Below are positions 7,187 through 15,672 of a stretch of DNA of 39,916 bases, in pieces. A program made the position numbers and the translations under genes. The DNA comes from Eubacterium sp. (GTDB lineage: Bacteria; Bacillota; Clostridia; Lachnospirales; Lachnospiraceae). The stretch spans positions 1 to 39,916 of the forward strand of contig JAFUVQ010000025.1 of assembly GCA_017477505.1 (NCBI GenBank), in the 5' to 3' direction. How positions within the stretch are numbered: the first letter of the stretch is position 1; the number at the start of each line of letters is the position of its first letter. The notes beneath the pieces were generated by a model. The model did not search any database and was not told the DNA's origin. It saw nothing but the letters and a program-made list of their open reading frames with translations.

Positions 7187-8578
7187 TCAAGCTTCTTTTA
7201 CATATCCTTTTGCCTTGATCACATCCACTACAGATTTAACCTTGGATCTGCACTCATCTTCGGAAAGTGCCTCGACCATAACCCTTACTACAGGCTCTGT
7301 TCCGGACTCTCTTACAAGTATTCTTCCGCTCTCTCCAAGTGACTTTGCAACCTCCTCAACCTTAGCGACTACATCCGGGTCATTCTGTGCCTGCTTCTTA
7401 TCCGTAACTCTTACATTTTCAAGAACCTGCGGATAAACAGTAAAGCCTTCACACATTTCTGAAAGCTTCTTCTTCTTTGAAAGCATAACCTGCATCATCT
7501 TAAGGGAAGTAAGCACTCCGTCACCTGTTGTAGCATATTTAGAGAAAATGATATGTCCTGACTGCTCTCCTCCGATAACACAGCCATGCTCCATCATATA
7601 CTCATAAACATATTTATCACCGACCTTGGTCTTAGCATAATCTATGCCCTTCTCATCAAGCGCCTTGTAGAGACCAAAGTTAGACATAACTGTTGTAACA
7701 ACTGTATTCTCCGCAAGAGTCCCTTTGTCCTTAAGATAAGTACCGTAGATATAAAGAATATGGTCACCTGTAACGACGTTACCTTTTTCATCAACCGCGA
7801 GGCATCTGTCAGCATCGCCGTCATAAGCAAATCCGACATCAAGGCCATTCTCAACTACAAATTTCTGAAGATTCTCAATATGAGTCGATCCGGCATTTTC
7901 ATTTATATTCACGCCGTTAGGCTCTGCATTTATGACATAGGTTTTTGCACCGAGAGCATCAAATACAGCCTTTGCGATAGTCCATGCCGCACCATTTGCA
8001 CAATCAAGACCCACCTTGATATCCTTGAATGAATAAACGCCAAGAGATATAAGATATCCCACATATCTGTTTCGTCCTGCGACATAATCCACAGTTCTTC
8101 CTATTTCATTTCTTTTTGCAAATGGAAGCTCAGGATAATCAGCATCAAACACATGAAGCTCTCCATCGATATACGCTTCTATAAGGCTGATAGTTCCTTC
8201 ATCCATCTTATCTCCTTTACCGGAAATAAGCTTTATACCGTTATCATAGTATGGATTATGGCTGGCTGAAATCATAATTCCGCAGTCAAAATCATCAAGT
8301 TTTGTGATGTATGCAACTGAAGGAGTTGTAGTAACATGGAGCATATATGCATCTGCTCCCGAAGCAGTAATACCGCTTACAAGAGAGTATTCAAACATAT
8401 AGCTTGAACGTCTTGTGTCTTTTCCTATAACTACCTTTGCTCTTTCGTCACTACCCGCTCTCTTACGAAGTTCTGAATAGTACCATCCTATAAATCTTCC
8501 AACCTTATAAGCGTGGTCTGCGGTGAGGTTTACATTTGCCTCTCCACGAAATCCGTCTGTACCAAAATATTTACCCAT
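7187..8578 (-). CDS. glmM: Phosphoglucosamine mutase GlmM
   Basis: This 463-residue protein interconverts glucosamine-6-phosphate and glucosamine-1-phosphate, a step toward UDP-GlcNAc and peptidoglycan. It begins MGKYFGTDGFRGEAN, the standard GlmM start. The phosphoserine loop is MISASHNPYYDNGIK, with the catalytic Ser at about residue 106. The metal loop is AYDGDADRC, the sugar loop GGEQSGHII, and the phosphate-binding loop VRESGTEPVVRVMVE. GGAGG lies 6 bases before the ATG. It follows the AAA+ ATPase gene by 78 bases with a hairpin between, so it may be partly co-transcribed with it. All catalytic motifs are intact. Confidence 0.95.
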   Translation of the reverse strand: MGKYFGTDGFRGEANVNLTADHAYKVGRFIGWYYSELRKRAGSDERAKVVIGKDTRRSSYMFEYSLVSGITASGADAYMLHVTTTPSVAYITKLDDFDCGIMISASHNPYYDNGIKLISGKGDKMDEGTISLIEAYIDGELHVFDADYPELPFAKRNEIGRTVDYVAGRNRYVGYLISLGVYSFKDIKVGLDCANGAAWTIAKAVFDALGAKTYVINAEPNGVNINENAGSTHIENLQKFVVENGLDVGFAYDGDADRCLAVDEKGNVVTGDHILYIYGTYLKDKGTLAENTVVTTVMSNFGLYKALDEKGIDYAKTKVGDKYVYEYMMEHGCVIGGEQSGHIIFSKYATTGDGVLTSLKMMQVMLSKKKKLSEMCEGFTVYPQVLENVRVTDKKQAQNDPDVVAKVEEVAKSLGESGRILVRESGTEPVVRVMVEALSEDECRSKVKSVVDVIKAKGYVKEA

Positions 8579-8615
8579 TTTGTCCTCCTGGAAATGTCTT
8601 TGAAAATGTATTATT

Positions 8616-8646
8616 GCAGCTTACGACAGAGATTGTCGCAAGCTGC
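8616..8646 (-). terminator. Hairpin between the AAA+ gene and glmM (attenuator or weak terminator)
   Basis: GCAGCTT-A-CGACA (8616-8628) pairs with TGTCG-C-AAGCTGC (8634-8646), enclosing a five-base loop. The stem lies 11 bases after the AAA+ stop on the minus strand. The tract after it is only AATAATACATTTT, so termination is probably partial, or it may protect the transcript end. Confidence 0.5.
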
Positions 8647-8656
8647 AGAATATTTA

Positions 8657-10312
8657 TCACTCAATATCAAGATCTTCGGCAGTTATCGTTGTTAGAAGAT
8701 TCTCATCCTCCATCATCATTTCCGGCGATGCAGCCATGATACGATTTGCCTGCCTGCTGATGACCTTCTCGAAGAAATTCCTTATCTCACGCGCGTTACC
8801 GAAGTTTTCACCCGCCTTCTCCCTTATGTCTGCAATCTTCGCAAGTATGACTTCGTCAATACCTTCTGCAAGAGAATAGTCCTGCTCCTCAACATAAGCT
8901 TTAAAGATTGTAAGGAGTTCTTCATCGGAATAATCCTCGAAATGTATGTATTTGTTGAATCTGGATCTGAGACCCGGATTTGAATCAAGGAATTTCTCCA
9001 TAAGATCAGGATAACCCGCTACGATGACTATGAGTTCATCTCTCTTATCCTCCATGATCTTCAGAAGCGTATCTACCGCTTCCTGTCCGAAATCCCCTTC
9101 ATTGTCATATACCAGTGTATATGCCTCATCTATGAAAAGTATTCCTCCCATGGCTTTATCAGCCACTTCCTTAACCTTCTCTGCAGTCTGTCCCATGTAT
9201 CCGGCAACCAGTCCGGCACGGTCGGTCTCTATCATCTGACCTGTCTTAAGTATTCCCATGCTCTTATAAATCTTGGCCAGGATTCGGGCAACGGTGGTCT
9301 TACCTGTTCCGGGATTACCTGTAAAGACAAGATGTCTGGAAATAACTGTTGACTTTAAGCCCTTCCTCTCTCTGATTCTCTGAACCATAAGAAGGTTAAC
9401 CATGTCATGGATTTCTTTCTTTACGCATCCAAGACCTGTCAGACAGTCAATCTTGCCAAGGAGTTCATTTATCTCATCCCTTCCGGGCATAGAACTCTGT
9501 TCACGAAGAGTTTCTCTGTGAAGGCTGACTTTTTCAGCGAGAGAAGCTCTGGTATCCCCATCTCCGGCATCACTTCTGAGATTACGGAGTTCATCATCCG
9601 AAATCGGGCTCACCCTGCCGGATGGTCCTCCACCGGGAGCATTCGCCATATCAGGCGCTCCGGACGGCTGCGGTGCAGAATCAAAGCTTCTTCCGACTGC
9701 AAGTGAACCTCTGCTGTAGTCAACACCTTCCTCAGGTTTCTGCCTTACTCTGTCGGTAATATTCTGTCCGTCTGAACCAGAAAATGTATGTCTGACAGGC
9801 TCAACCATACCGGATAAGAGTTCGTCCCTTTCCTCGACTGAGAAAATATATTCAAGCGATACATTTGTAAAGAAATTAAGAAGCATAACTTCAAACTTAA
9901 GCCTTGCTCCGTTACAGTTAATGATCATACCGCCGAACTGCTTGAAAACATTATACAGAGTCCTGGTATCGGCAAGGAAGCATTTGGCTCCCATATATTC
10001 AGCCTTTTCCAGCTTTGCAACCTCCTGGATGGTCTTCGGAACCTTCTGAAGGAAGCTGTCCTCCGAAAGATAATCCAGTCCAAAATTCTTGGCAAGCAAA
10101 GTATAGTCAAATACAACGCCGAAGGTCTGATTGATCAGTCCTATCTCATAGGAATCCACATATCCGTCACAGGCCGCAATAAGAAAGCCCATGTTGATGA
10201 CTTCGGAACAGAAGGAAAAGAAAAGATCCCCCTGTTCACGATTTCTCATGAACTTCTCATACTTCTCACATATTGTTTTACATTTTGCTATGTTTTTTGC
10301 TATATCTTCCAT
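8657..10312 (-). CDS. AAA+ ATPase of the SpoVK/CbxX (CfxQ) family
   Basis: A 551-residue protein. Residues 1-170 are a helical domain of unknown role, and residues 180-260 are a low-complexity linker rich in Gly, Pro and Ser. From about 285 follows a CbxX/SpoVK AAA+ module: Walker A GNPGTGKTTV (about 332), Walker B ILFIDEAYTL (about 391), sensor region IVIVAGYPDLM, arginine region NPGLRSRF and the C-terminal helical lid. Such ATPases remodel protein complexes; the client is unknown. The frame stays open upstream to 10450, but I choose ATG 10310-10312. A 17-spaced promoter ends 7 bases before it, so upstream codons would not be transcribed from that promoter. The transcript would then be nearly leaderless. 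The next gene downstream is glmM. Confidence 0.85.
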   Translation of the reverse strand: MEDIAKNIAKCKTICEKYEKFMRNREQGDLFFSFCSEVINMGFLIAACDGYVDSYEIGLINQTFGVVFDYTLLAKNFGLDYLSEDSFLQKVPKTIQEVAKLEKAEYMGAKCFLADTRTLYNVFKQFGGMIINCNGARLKFEVMLLNFFTNVSLEYIFSVEERDELLSGMVEPVRHTFSGSDGQNITDRVRQKPEEGVDYSRGSLAVGRSFDSAPQPSGAPDMANAPGGGPSGRVSPISDDELRNLRSDAGDGDTRASLAEKVSLHRETLREQSSMPGRDEINELLGKIDCLTGLGCVKKEIHDMVNLLMVQRIRERKGLKSTVISRHLVFTGNPGTGKTTVARILAKIYKSMGILKTGQMIETDRAGLVAGYMGQTAEKVKEVADKAMGGILFIDEAYTLVYDNEGDFGQEAVDTLLKIMEDKRDELIVIVAGYPDLMEKFLDSNPGLRSRFNKYIHFEDYSDEELLTIFKAYVEEQDYSLAEGIDEVILAKIADIREKAGENFGNAREIRNFFEKVISRQANRIMAASPEMMMEDENLLTTITAEDLDIE

Positions 10313-10319
10313 GCGACCC

Positions 10320-10348
10320 ATTATAGCACAGGTATGATAACTCATCAA
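10320..10348 (-). promoter_or_regulatory. Promoter of the AAA+ gene, predicting a leaderless mRNA
   Basis: On the minus strand TTGATG (10343-10348) and TATAAT (10320-10325) are 17 bases apart. The expected start of transcription, about 7 bases past the -10, falls at or next to the ATG at 10310-10312. No Shine-Dalgarno sequence precedes that ATG. Confidence 0.7.
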
Positions 10349-10400
10349 GCACTCTGCTTCCTGTGCACATGTGAAATGATATCGTTTTTTTGCAATAAAC

Positions 10401-10429
10401 AAGACATTCACCGTAAAGTGTGTTATAAT
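10401..10429 (+). promoter_or_regulatory. Promoter of pta
   Basis: AAGACA (10401-10406) and a perfect TATAAT (10424-10429) are spaced by 17 bases. Transcription would start about 30 bases before the pta ATG. It is divergent from the AAA+ promoter. Confidence 0.7.
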
Positions 10430-10465
10430 GTTTTCTGTTATTAAACTCATGGGGAGGATTGCAAA

Positions 10466-11449
10466 ATGTATGGTTTTCGTTCACTTATAGACAAACTCAA
10501 ATCTAATCATAAGACCATAGTCTTTACAGAGGGTACTGATGCAAGAATTCTGGAAGCTTCTTCAAGGCTCCTTGCCAGCAACTTCTTAAAGCCGGTTCTG
10601 GTCGGAAATCCAAATGCTATATATGAAAAGGCAGAAGACAGCGGTTTCAATATCCGCGGTGCAAATATCATAGACCCTGAGGATTTCCCTGATTTCGATA
10701 AAATGCTGGCTGAAATTCTTGAACTGAGAAAAGGAAAGGGACTCACTGAGAAAAAGGCACGTGAGATGCTTCTTCAGCCTAATTATTTCGGTACAATGCT
10801 TGTAAAGATGGGCTACGCAGACTGCCTTCTCGGCGGTGCCACATATTCTACAGCCGATACAGTAAGGCCTGCTCTTCAGCTTATCAAGACAAAGCCCGGC
10901 AACAAGATTGTTTCTTCCTGTTTCATACTCGTAAGACCGGGTGCTACAGGTAAGAGTGAAGTCCTTGCAATGGGCGACTGCAGTATCAATATCAAGCCAA
11001 ATGAAGAAGAACTGGTGGAGATTGCGGAAGAGACTATCAAATGTGCAAAGATTTTCGGAATAGATCCACAGGTAGCTTTCCTCAGTTATTCAACCAACGG
11101 ATCAGCCAAAGGTGAGGATGTTGAGAAGATGCGTAATGCAGCCAAAAAGACCAAGGAACGTAATCCTGATGTTCCTATCGATGGCGAAATGCAGTTTGAT
11201 GCTGCTGTTTCACCTGCTGTCGCAAGCAAGAAATATCCTACTTCACAGGTTGCAGGACATGCAAACACCTTCATATTCCCTGATATAAATGCAGGTAATA
11301 TCGGATATAAGATAGCACAGAGAATGGGTAACTTTGAAGCCTATGGTCCTATACTTCTCGGACTTAACTCTCCGATAAATGACCTTTCAAGAGGTTGTAC
11401 TGCGGCTGAAGTATATTCAATGGCCATCATCACTGCAGCATTCGCATAA
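10466..11449 (+). CDS. pta: Phosphate acetyltransferase
   Basis: This 327-residue enzyme converts acetyl-CoA and phosphate to acetyl phosphate, feeding acetate and ATP production in fermentation. It has the short, single-domain Pta form. Visible family stretches are VFTEGTDARILEA near the N-terminus, DCLLGGATYSTADTVRPALQ, SCFILVRP, FLSYSTNGSAKG, DGEMQFDAA and FIFPDINAGNIGYKIAQR near the C-terminus. GGGGAGGA precedes the ATG. It has its own promoter and a strong terminator. The acetate kinase gene that often follows pta is not present; the next gene is a convergent SDR. Confidence 0.95.
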   Translation: MYGFRSLIDKLKSNHKTIVFTEGTDARILEASSRLLASNFLKPVLVGNPNAIYEKAEDSGFNIRGANIIDPEDFPDFDKMLAEILELRKGKGLTEKKAREMLLQPNYFGTMLVKMGYADCLLGGATYSTADTVRPALQLIKTKPGNKIVSSCFILVRPGATGKSEVLAMGDCSINIKPNEEELVEIAEETIKCAKIFGIDPQVAFLSYSTNGSAKGEDVEKMRNAAKKTKERNPDVPIDGEMQFDAAVSPAVASKKYPTSQVAGHANTFIFPDINAGNIGYKIAQRMGNFEAYGPILLGLNSPINDLSRGCTAAEVYSMAIITAAFA

Positions 11450-11494
11450 ATCTTTATGCATCATAAATAACCACCCGAATGCCTGGCAGTTTCG

Positions 11495-11543
11495 GAAAAA
11501 AAGCGGGGGCGCATACTGAAATCAGTATGTGCCCCTGTTTTTA
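11495..11543. terminator. Bidirectional terminator between pta and the SDR gene
   Basis: A 15-bp stem (11505-11519 with 11522-11536, GGGGGCGCATACTGA pairing TCAGTATGTGCCCCT with one G-T pair) has T-rich tails on both sides. It lies between two convergent genes and can serve both. Confidence 0.9.
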
Positions 11544-11547
11544 TAAC

Positions 11548-12321
11548 TTACATGCTTGTATAACCACCGTCGACCGGAAGTATAACTCCCGTAACATAGG
11601 TTGAAGCAGGTGATGAAAGGAAGAGTGTTGCTGTATCAAGCTCACCTTCATTTCCATATCTCTCAAGCGGGATCATGGTTTTTGCATTTGCCTGGAAGAA
11701 ATCACTGTCAAGGGTTTCCTTGGTAAGCGGTGAATAGAAATATCCCGGGCAGATGGAATTTACATTGATTCCGTACTTGCCCCATTCCGCTGCAAGCGCT
11801 CTGGTAAGATTTACCACACCACCCTTTGCTGCATGATATGGTGTAGCAGGTGCAACCTTGTTTCCCACGATTCCATACATCGATGCGATATTGATGATAC
11901 GTCCGTACTTTGCAGGTATCATTGCCTTCTTGGCTACTGCTCTGGCAACCTTGAATGATCCGAAAAGGTCGATATCCATCTCATTCTGGAACTGCTCATC
12001 TGTGATATCTTCTGCCGGAGCAACTGCACCTGTACCTGCGTTATTGATAAGTATATCAATACGTCCGAACTTCTCTAATACCTGGTCTACTGCAGCATTT
12101 ACATTTTCGGTATCAGTGATATCACATCTTATACCAACTGCTTCTACACCGAATTCTTTGGTAATCTCAGCAGCTACCTCGTCGATGAGGTTCTGTCTTC
12201 TTGCCATACAGACTACCTTTGCGCCCTGGCTTGCAAGTGCCTTTGCCATCTGTACTCCAAGTCCTGTGGAAGCACCTGTAACTATAGCCACCTGACCTGT
12301 AAGATCAAAATAGTTCTTCAT
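11548..12321 (-). CDS. SDR family oxidoreductase (gluconate 5-dehydrogenase / ketoacyl reductase-like)
   Basis: A 257-residue classical short-chain dehydrogenase. It shows the nucleotide-binding motif TGASTGLG (15-22), CDITD, NNAGTG, the catalytic Ser in INIASMYG and the YHAAK active-site pair, followed by GINVNSICPGYF and the C-terminal SPASTYVTGVILPVDGGYTSM. Arg residues after the second strand (ARRQN) suggest NADP preference. The closest named families by overall look are gluconate 5-dehydrogenase and 3-oxoacyl-ACP reductase; substrate cannot be decided. GGAGAG precedes the ATG. It is a single gene, convergent with pta. Confidence 0.85.
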   Translation of the reverse strand: MKNYFDLTGQVAIVTGASTGLGVQMAKALASQGAKVVCMARRQNLIDEVAAEITKEFGVEAVGIRCDITDTENVNAAVDQVLEKFGRIDILINNAGTGAVAPAEDITDEQFQNEMDIDLFGSFKVARAVAKKAMIPAKYGRIINIASMYGIVGNKVAPATPYHAAKGGVVNLTRALAAEWGKYGINVNSICPGYFYSPLTKETLDSDFFQANAKTMIPLERYGNEGELDTATLFLSSPASTYVTGVILPVDGGYTSM

Positions 12322-12376
12322 AAATAAACTCTCCTTTATGTAATAATTTTGTTAATAATTTAGTTTTCAGCTTAGT

Positions 12377-12410
12377 CAGTAATAAATTCAGTAATACATT
12401 TTATTATTAC
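12377..12410. repeat. Short AT-rich direct repeats upstream of the SDR gene
   Basis: CAGTAATAAATT (12377-12388) is followed directly by CAGTAATACATT (12389-12400) and then by TTATTATTAC. They lie about 60 bases before the SDR start, where a regulator could bind. Function is not known. Confidence 0.35.
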
Positions 12411-12424
12411 ATCTTATTATATGA

Positions 12425-12451
12425 GTGCCGCCCGGAAAAACCGGACGGCAC
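12425..12451 (-). terminator. Hairpin after the EF-G paralogue gene
   Basis: GTGCCGCCCGG (12425-12435) pairs with CCGGACGGCAC (12441-12451) around a five-base loop, with one mismatch. It lies about 50 bases after the EF-G-like stop. The U-tract is weak, so this may be a terminator or a transcript-stabilising stem. Confidence 0.5.
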
Positions 12452-12500
12452 GGGTGTTACTTTTTAATTCATCAAATACAGGATGCAGATATTATAAAAT

Positions 12501-14579
12501 CTACTGTTCTGCCTGTGCTGCAGCTATCTCTCTGTCAGCAACTTCCTGCGGAGCCTGCTCATATCTAACGAACTCATATGAGAAAATTCCGCTTGCCTTT
12601 GTCATCGAATAAAGCTTTGTATCATATTCATAAAGCTCAATATATGGAATATCAGCTTCGATAACAGTATATCCGCCTTCACCTGTAGGATTCATACCAA
12701 GAACTCTTGCACGGCGCTTGTTGAAATCACCGAGAACCGCTCCTGTATATTCATCAGGAACTATTACCTTGATATTTGCTATAGGCTCAAGAAGAACAGG
12801 GCCGGCTTCCATGAAAGCTTTCTTGAATGCCTGCTCGGATGCGGTCTTGAATGCCATTTCCGAAGAGTCAACTGCATGGTAGCTGCCATCATAAAGAACT
12901 ACCTTAACTCCTGTAACAGGATATGTAGCAAGTGGTCCTCTCTTGACTGATTCGGCAATACCCTTCTCAACTGCAGGGAAATAATTCTTAGGAACCGCAC
13001 CGCCGACTACGGTCTGCTCGAAGATATAAGGTGTTTCCATATCTCCTGACGGCTCCATGGTGATCTTAACGTGACCATACTGTCCGTGTCCACCTGACTG
13101 TTTCTTATATTTATATTCTGTATCTGCCTTCTTTGTGATAGTCTCTTTAAATGCTACCTTTGGACGAAGGAGATCGATATCAACTTTATACTTCTCACGA
13201 AGTACATTCTGAACAACCTCGAGATGAGTTGCACTTATACCATAAAGAAGCGTCTGACTATTCTCACTGTCATTTACATAACGAAGTGTAAGGTCTTCCA
13301 TAAGAAGCTTTGAAAGTGCCTGTGAAATCTTATCTTCATCACCCTTGTTCTTAGCCTTATACTGACGATATACGTAAGGCTTTGAAATTGCAGCACGGAT
13401 ATAAGTTACAGGATTCTTCTTGGTTGAAAGTGTATCTGTAGTCTGGGTAACAGTAAGCTTTGCGAGAGCTCCGATATCTCCTGCATGAAGTTCCTTAACT
13501 TCCTCAACTTTATTTCCGCAGATAGTATATATCTTTCCAAGTCTTTCTTCTGCATCTCTATGATAATTGAAGAGAACGTCATCAGACTTAAGAACGCCCG
13601 AATTAACCTTGATCAGTGAATATTTACCGATATATGGATCTGCGATTGTCTTGAAGACATATGCTGACTTCGGTTTTGAGAAATCATAATCAGCTTCAAA
13701 TACTTCATTATTCTCAGTATTGATACCTGCTATCTTACATCTGTCAGGACTCGGGAAGTACTTGATGATATCTGCCATGAGGGTGAACTGGCCTCTTGCA
13801 AGAGTATTTGAACCCATGAGTACAGGAACAACAGAACCATCATGAACACCTACACGAAGTGCTGATCTGATCTCATCTTCTGAGAACTCATCACCTTCGA
13901 AGAATCTTTCCATGAACTCTTCGCTTGTCTCTGCAACAGCCTCAAGAAGTGCATCTCTGCATATATTAAGGTTTTCCAGTGAATAATCAGGAACGTCAAA
14001 CTTATCAACTGTTCCCTTATCATTCCATCTCTTTGCCTTCTGCTGGATTACATTTACATATCCTACAAACTGCTCATTTTCACGTATAGGAAGATGGAAT
14101 GGAGCGATTCTCTTACCGTAAAGAGCCTGAAGTCCTTCAACGACTTCCCTGTAGCTTGCCTGATCTTCATCCATATCAGTTACGAAGAACATTCTTGGAA
14201 GCTTTCTCTTCTCGCAGAGCTCCCATGCACGCTTTGTTCCTACTTCTATACCTGTCTTTGCTGAAATAACTATGATTGCTGCGTCTGCAACTGATGCAGC
14301 TTCTTCAACTTCGCCGACAAAATCGAAATAACCGGGAGTATCGATAAGATTAACTTTGTAGCCTTCCCATTGAACAGGAACTACTGTGGTCTTGATTGAA
14401 ATCTTTCTCTTTATCTCTTCCTTGTCGTAGTCACTCAGTGTATTTCCCGAATCAACCGTCCCCATACGGTTTGTCATACCTGCAAGGTATGCTATTGCCT
14501 CCACGAGTGAAGTCTTTCCAGATCCGCCATGTCCAAGCAGAACTACGTTTCGGATTTTGTCAGTTGTAAAAACATTCAT
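12501..14579 (-). CDS. EF-G paralogue (EF-G2-like translational GTPase with altered G motifs)
   Basis: A 692-residue protein with the full five-domain EF-G layout (PRK12740-like elongation factor G paralogue). The P-loop is GHGGSGKTS (16-24), unlike the AHIDAGKTT of canonical EF-G. The G3 motif is DTPGYFDF (80-87), with Tyr84 where most translational GTPases have the catalytic His. The G4 motif, normally NKxD, reads TDMD (134-137). Domain IV shows GGHGQYGHVKI. The C-terminal end is Ala/Glu/Gln-rich. The start is ATG 14577-14579, with GGAGG 8 bases upstream; an ATG 15 bases earlier overlaps the ribosome site. The paralogue's role is unsettled, and canonical fusA is not in this window. Confidence 0.88.
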   Translation of the reverse strand: MNVFTTDKIRNVVLLGHGGSGKTSLVEAIAYLAGMTNRMGTVDSGNTLSDYDKEEIKRKISIKTTVVPVQWEGYKVNLIDTPGYFDFVGEVEEAASVADAAIIVISAKTGIEVGTKRAWELCEKRKLPRMFFVTDMDEDQASYREVVEGLQALYGKRIAPFHLPIRENEQFVGYVNVIQQKAKRWNDKGTVDKFDVPDYSLENLNICRDALLEAVAETSEEFMERFFEGDEFSEDEIRSALRVGVHDGSVVPVLMGSNTLARGQFTLMADIIKYFPSPDRCKIAGINTENNEVFEADYDFSKPKSAYVFKTIADPYIGKYSLIKVNSGVLKSDDVLFNYHRDAEERLGKIYTICGNKVEEVKELHAGDIGALAKLTVTQTTDTLSTKKNPVTYIRAAISKPYVYRQYKAKNKGDEDKISQALSKLLMEDLTLRYVNDSENSQTLLYGISATHLEVVQNVLREKYKVDIDLLRPKVAFKETITKKADTEYKYKKQSGGHGQYGHVKITMEPSGDMETPYIFEQTVVGGAVPKNYFPAVEKGIAESVKRGPLATYPVTGVKVVLYDGSYHAVDSSEMAFKTASEQAFKKAFMEAGPVLLEPIANIKVIVPDEYTGAVLGDFNKRRARVLGMNPTGEGGYTVIEADIPYIELYEYDTKLYSMTKASGIFSYEFVRYEQAPQEVADREIAAAQAEQ

Positions 14580-14620
14580 GTAATTGCCCTCCATTTTTAT
14601 ATAGTTTCTTCTCCATCATC

Positions 14621-14663
14621 CGGAATCACCCCCGATTCCGAACGACACATTGCTATTATATCA
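14621..14663 (-). promoter_or_regulatory. Extended -10 promoter and leader hairpin of the EF-G paralogue
   Basis: On the minus strand TGATATAAT (14655-14663) is an extended -10 element. Transcription would begin near 14648 and give a leader of about 70 bases. The leader contains a hairpin CGGAATC/GATTCCG (14634-14640 with 14621-14627). The -35 is weak, as is usual with extended -10 promoters. Confidence 0.6.
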
Positions 14664-14844
14664 CAACCCCGTTTAACTAACCACTACTTTGTTATCTTAC
14701 GGAAAACTTCGTTCAGGCTTCTTCGACAGTACGGCTGTTCCCCTCTCGTATTATCGAGATAATTACAAAGAGTATAAGAACAAATGGATATCAAAGCTAA
14801 GTCAATTATAAATGAAATTCAGAGGTTTTTCCACAGAAACGATT

Positions 14845-15519
14845 TCATTTCCTTCCCGTAAGATAATACACAGCAAGAGCTGTTCTGTGTGAAAGATTTT
14901 CTTTTGAAAGAATATTTGTAATGTAATTCTTCACGGTTCCTTCTGATATAAAGAGTTTCGCTGCTATTTCTTTATTGGAAAGTCCTTCAGCGACTGCTCT
15001 GACTATATCCAGCTCACGTTCAGAATAGCCTTCAGCATTAAATCCTGACCCGTAAGGATCGGGCTTTCCGCCGCCTGCTGTCTGCTGTCCTCCGGACATG
15101 CCGCCATCCTGTCTTGCCAGAGTCTCGAGTATACTCTCCTCCATGACGCCGGTTCCGTTATAAACAGACTTGATCATCTGTTTCAGGTGGTCGGGAGTAT
15201 GATTTTTTATAAGGTAACCTTTTGCACCGGACTTGAGTGCCTGCTTCACCAGCTCATCATCATCAAATGTTGTGAGTATAAGCACCTTTCCCAGCTCATG
15301 TTCAACTATATACTTCGTTGCCTCGATTCCATCCATCTCAGGCATCTGAATATCCATCAGAAATACATCCGGCTTTTCTTTCTCAGCAATTTCTATAGCT
15401 TCCCTGCCGTTTGCGGCTGAACCGAGCACTTCAAAATCATCATCCACATCCAGTATTATCTTCATCCCGTCACGCACGAAGTCACTGTCATCCGCTATTA
15501 TTACCTTGATTTTTTCCAT
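14845..15519 (-). CDS. NarL/LuxR-family response regulator of the LnrLMN-like operon
   Basis: A 224-residue response regulator. The receiver domain has the acidic pair D10-D11, the phosphoacceptor D56 (FLMDIQMPEMDG) and the conserved K in GAKGYLIKNHTP. A Gly/Gln-rich linker (about 130-155) leads to a LuxR-type helix-turn-helix: YSERELDIVRAVAEGLSNKEIA, then LFISEGTVKNYITNI. It is the last gene of a five-gene operon and follows its kinase by 153 bases, an unusually long gap filled by degenerate repeats. By analogy with LnrK it probably activates the ABC transporter genes at the front of the operon. Confidence 0.9.
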   Translation of the reverse strand: MEKIKVIIADDSDFVRDGMKIILDVDDDFEVLGSAANGREAIEIAEKEKPDVFLMDIQMPEMDGIEATKYIVEHELGKVLILTTFDDDELVKQALKSGAKGYLIKNHTPDHLKQMIKSVYNGTGVMEESILETLARQDGGMSGGQQTAGGGKPDPYGSGFNAEGYSERELDIVRAVAEGLSNKEIAAKLFISEGTVKNYITNILSKENLSHRTALAVYYLTGRK

Positions 15520-15583
15520 ACAATTCCCTCACTATATCTTATCATTCACCAAATCCAACCCATTAACCTGACGTCTTCCAAAC

Positions 15584-15667
15584 ACCTGCCAGGTACTAAT
15601 CCAAATACCTGCCAGCACCGGCCAGGTACCAACCCAATCACCTGCCAGCGACGGTCTGGTACCGGCC
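15584..15667. repeat. Degenerate tandem repeats between sensor kinase and regulator genes
   Basis: Three units begin with ACCTGCC at 15584, 15607 and 15640. The second and third agree at 20 of 24 positions (ACCTGCCAGCNNCGGNCNGGTACC). Each unit is itself partly self-complementary (ACCTGCC with GGCCAGGT). They lie wholly in the intergenic region and would form stems in the operon mRNA. Confidence 0.65.
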
Positions 15668-15672
15668 GTTTT

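Noticed and set aside
10313-10450. Upstream 46-codon extension of the AAA+ gene
   Set aside because: It covers the gene's own promoter and part of the divergent pta promoter, is Cys/His-rich and unlike the rest of the protein.
14595-14844. A small gene between the EF-G paralogue and the response regulator
   Set aside because: Apart from the extended -10 promoter and hairpin, no frame has a ribosome site or plausible composition.
15584-15667. CRISPR-like repeats
   Set aside because: Units are short, degenerate and immediately adjacent, without uniform spacers, and no cas genes are nearby.
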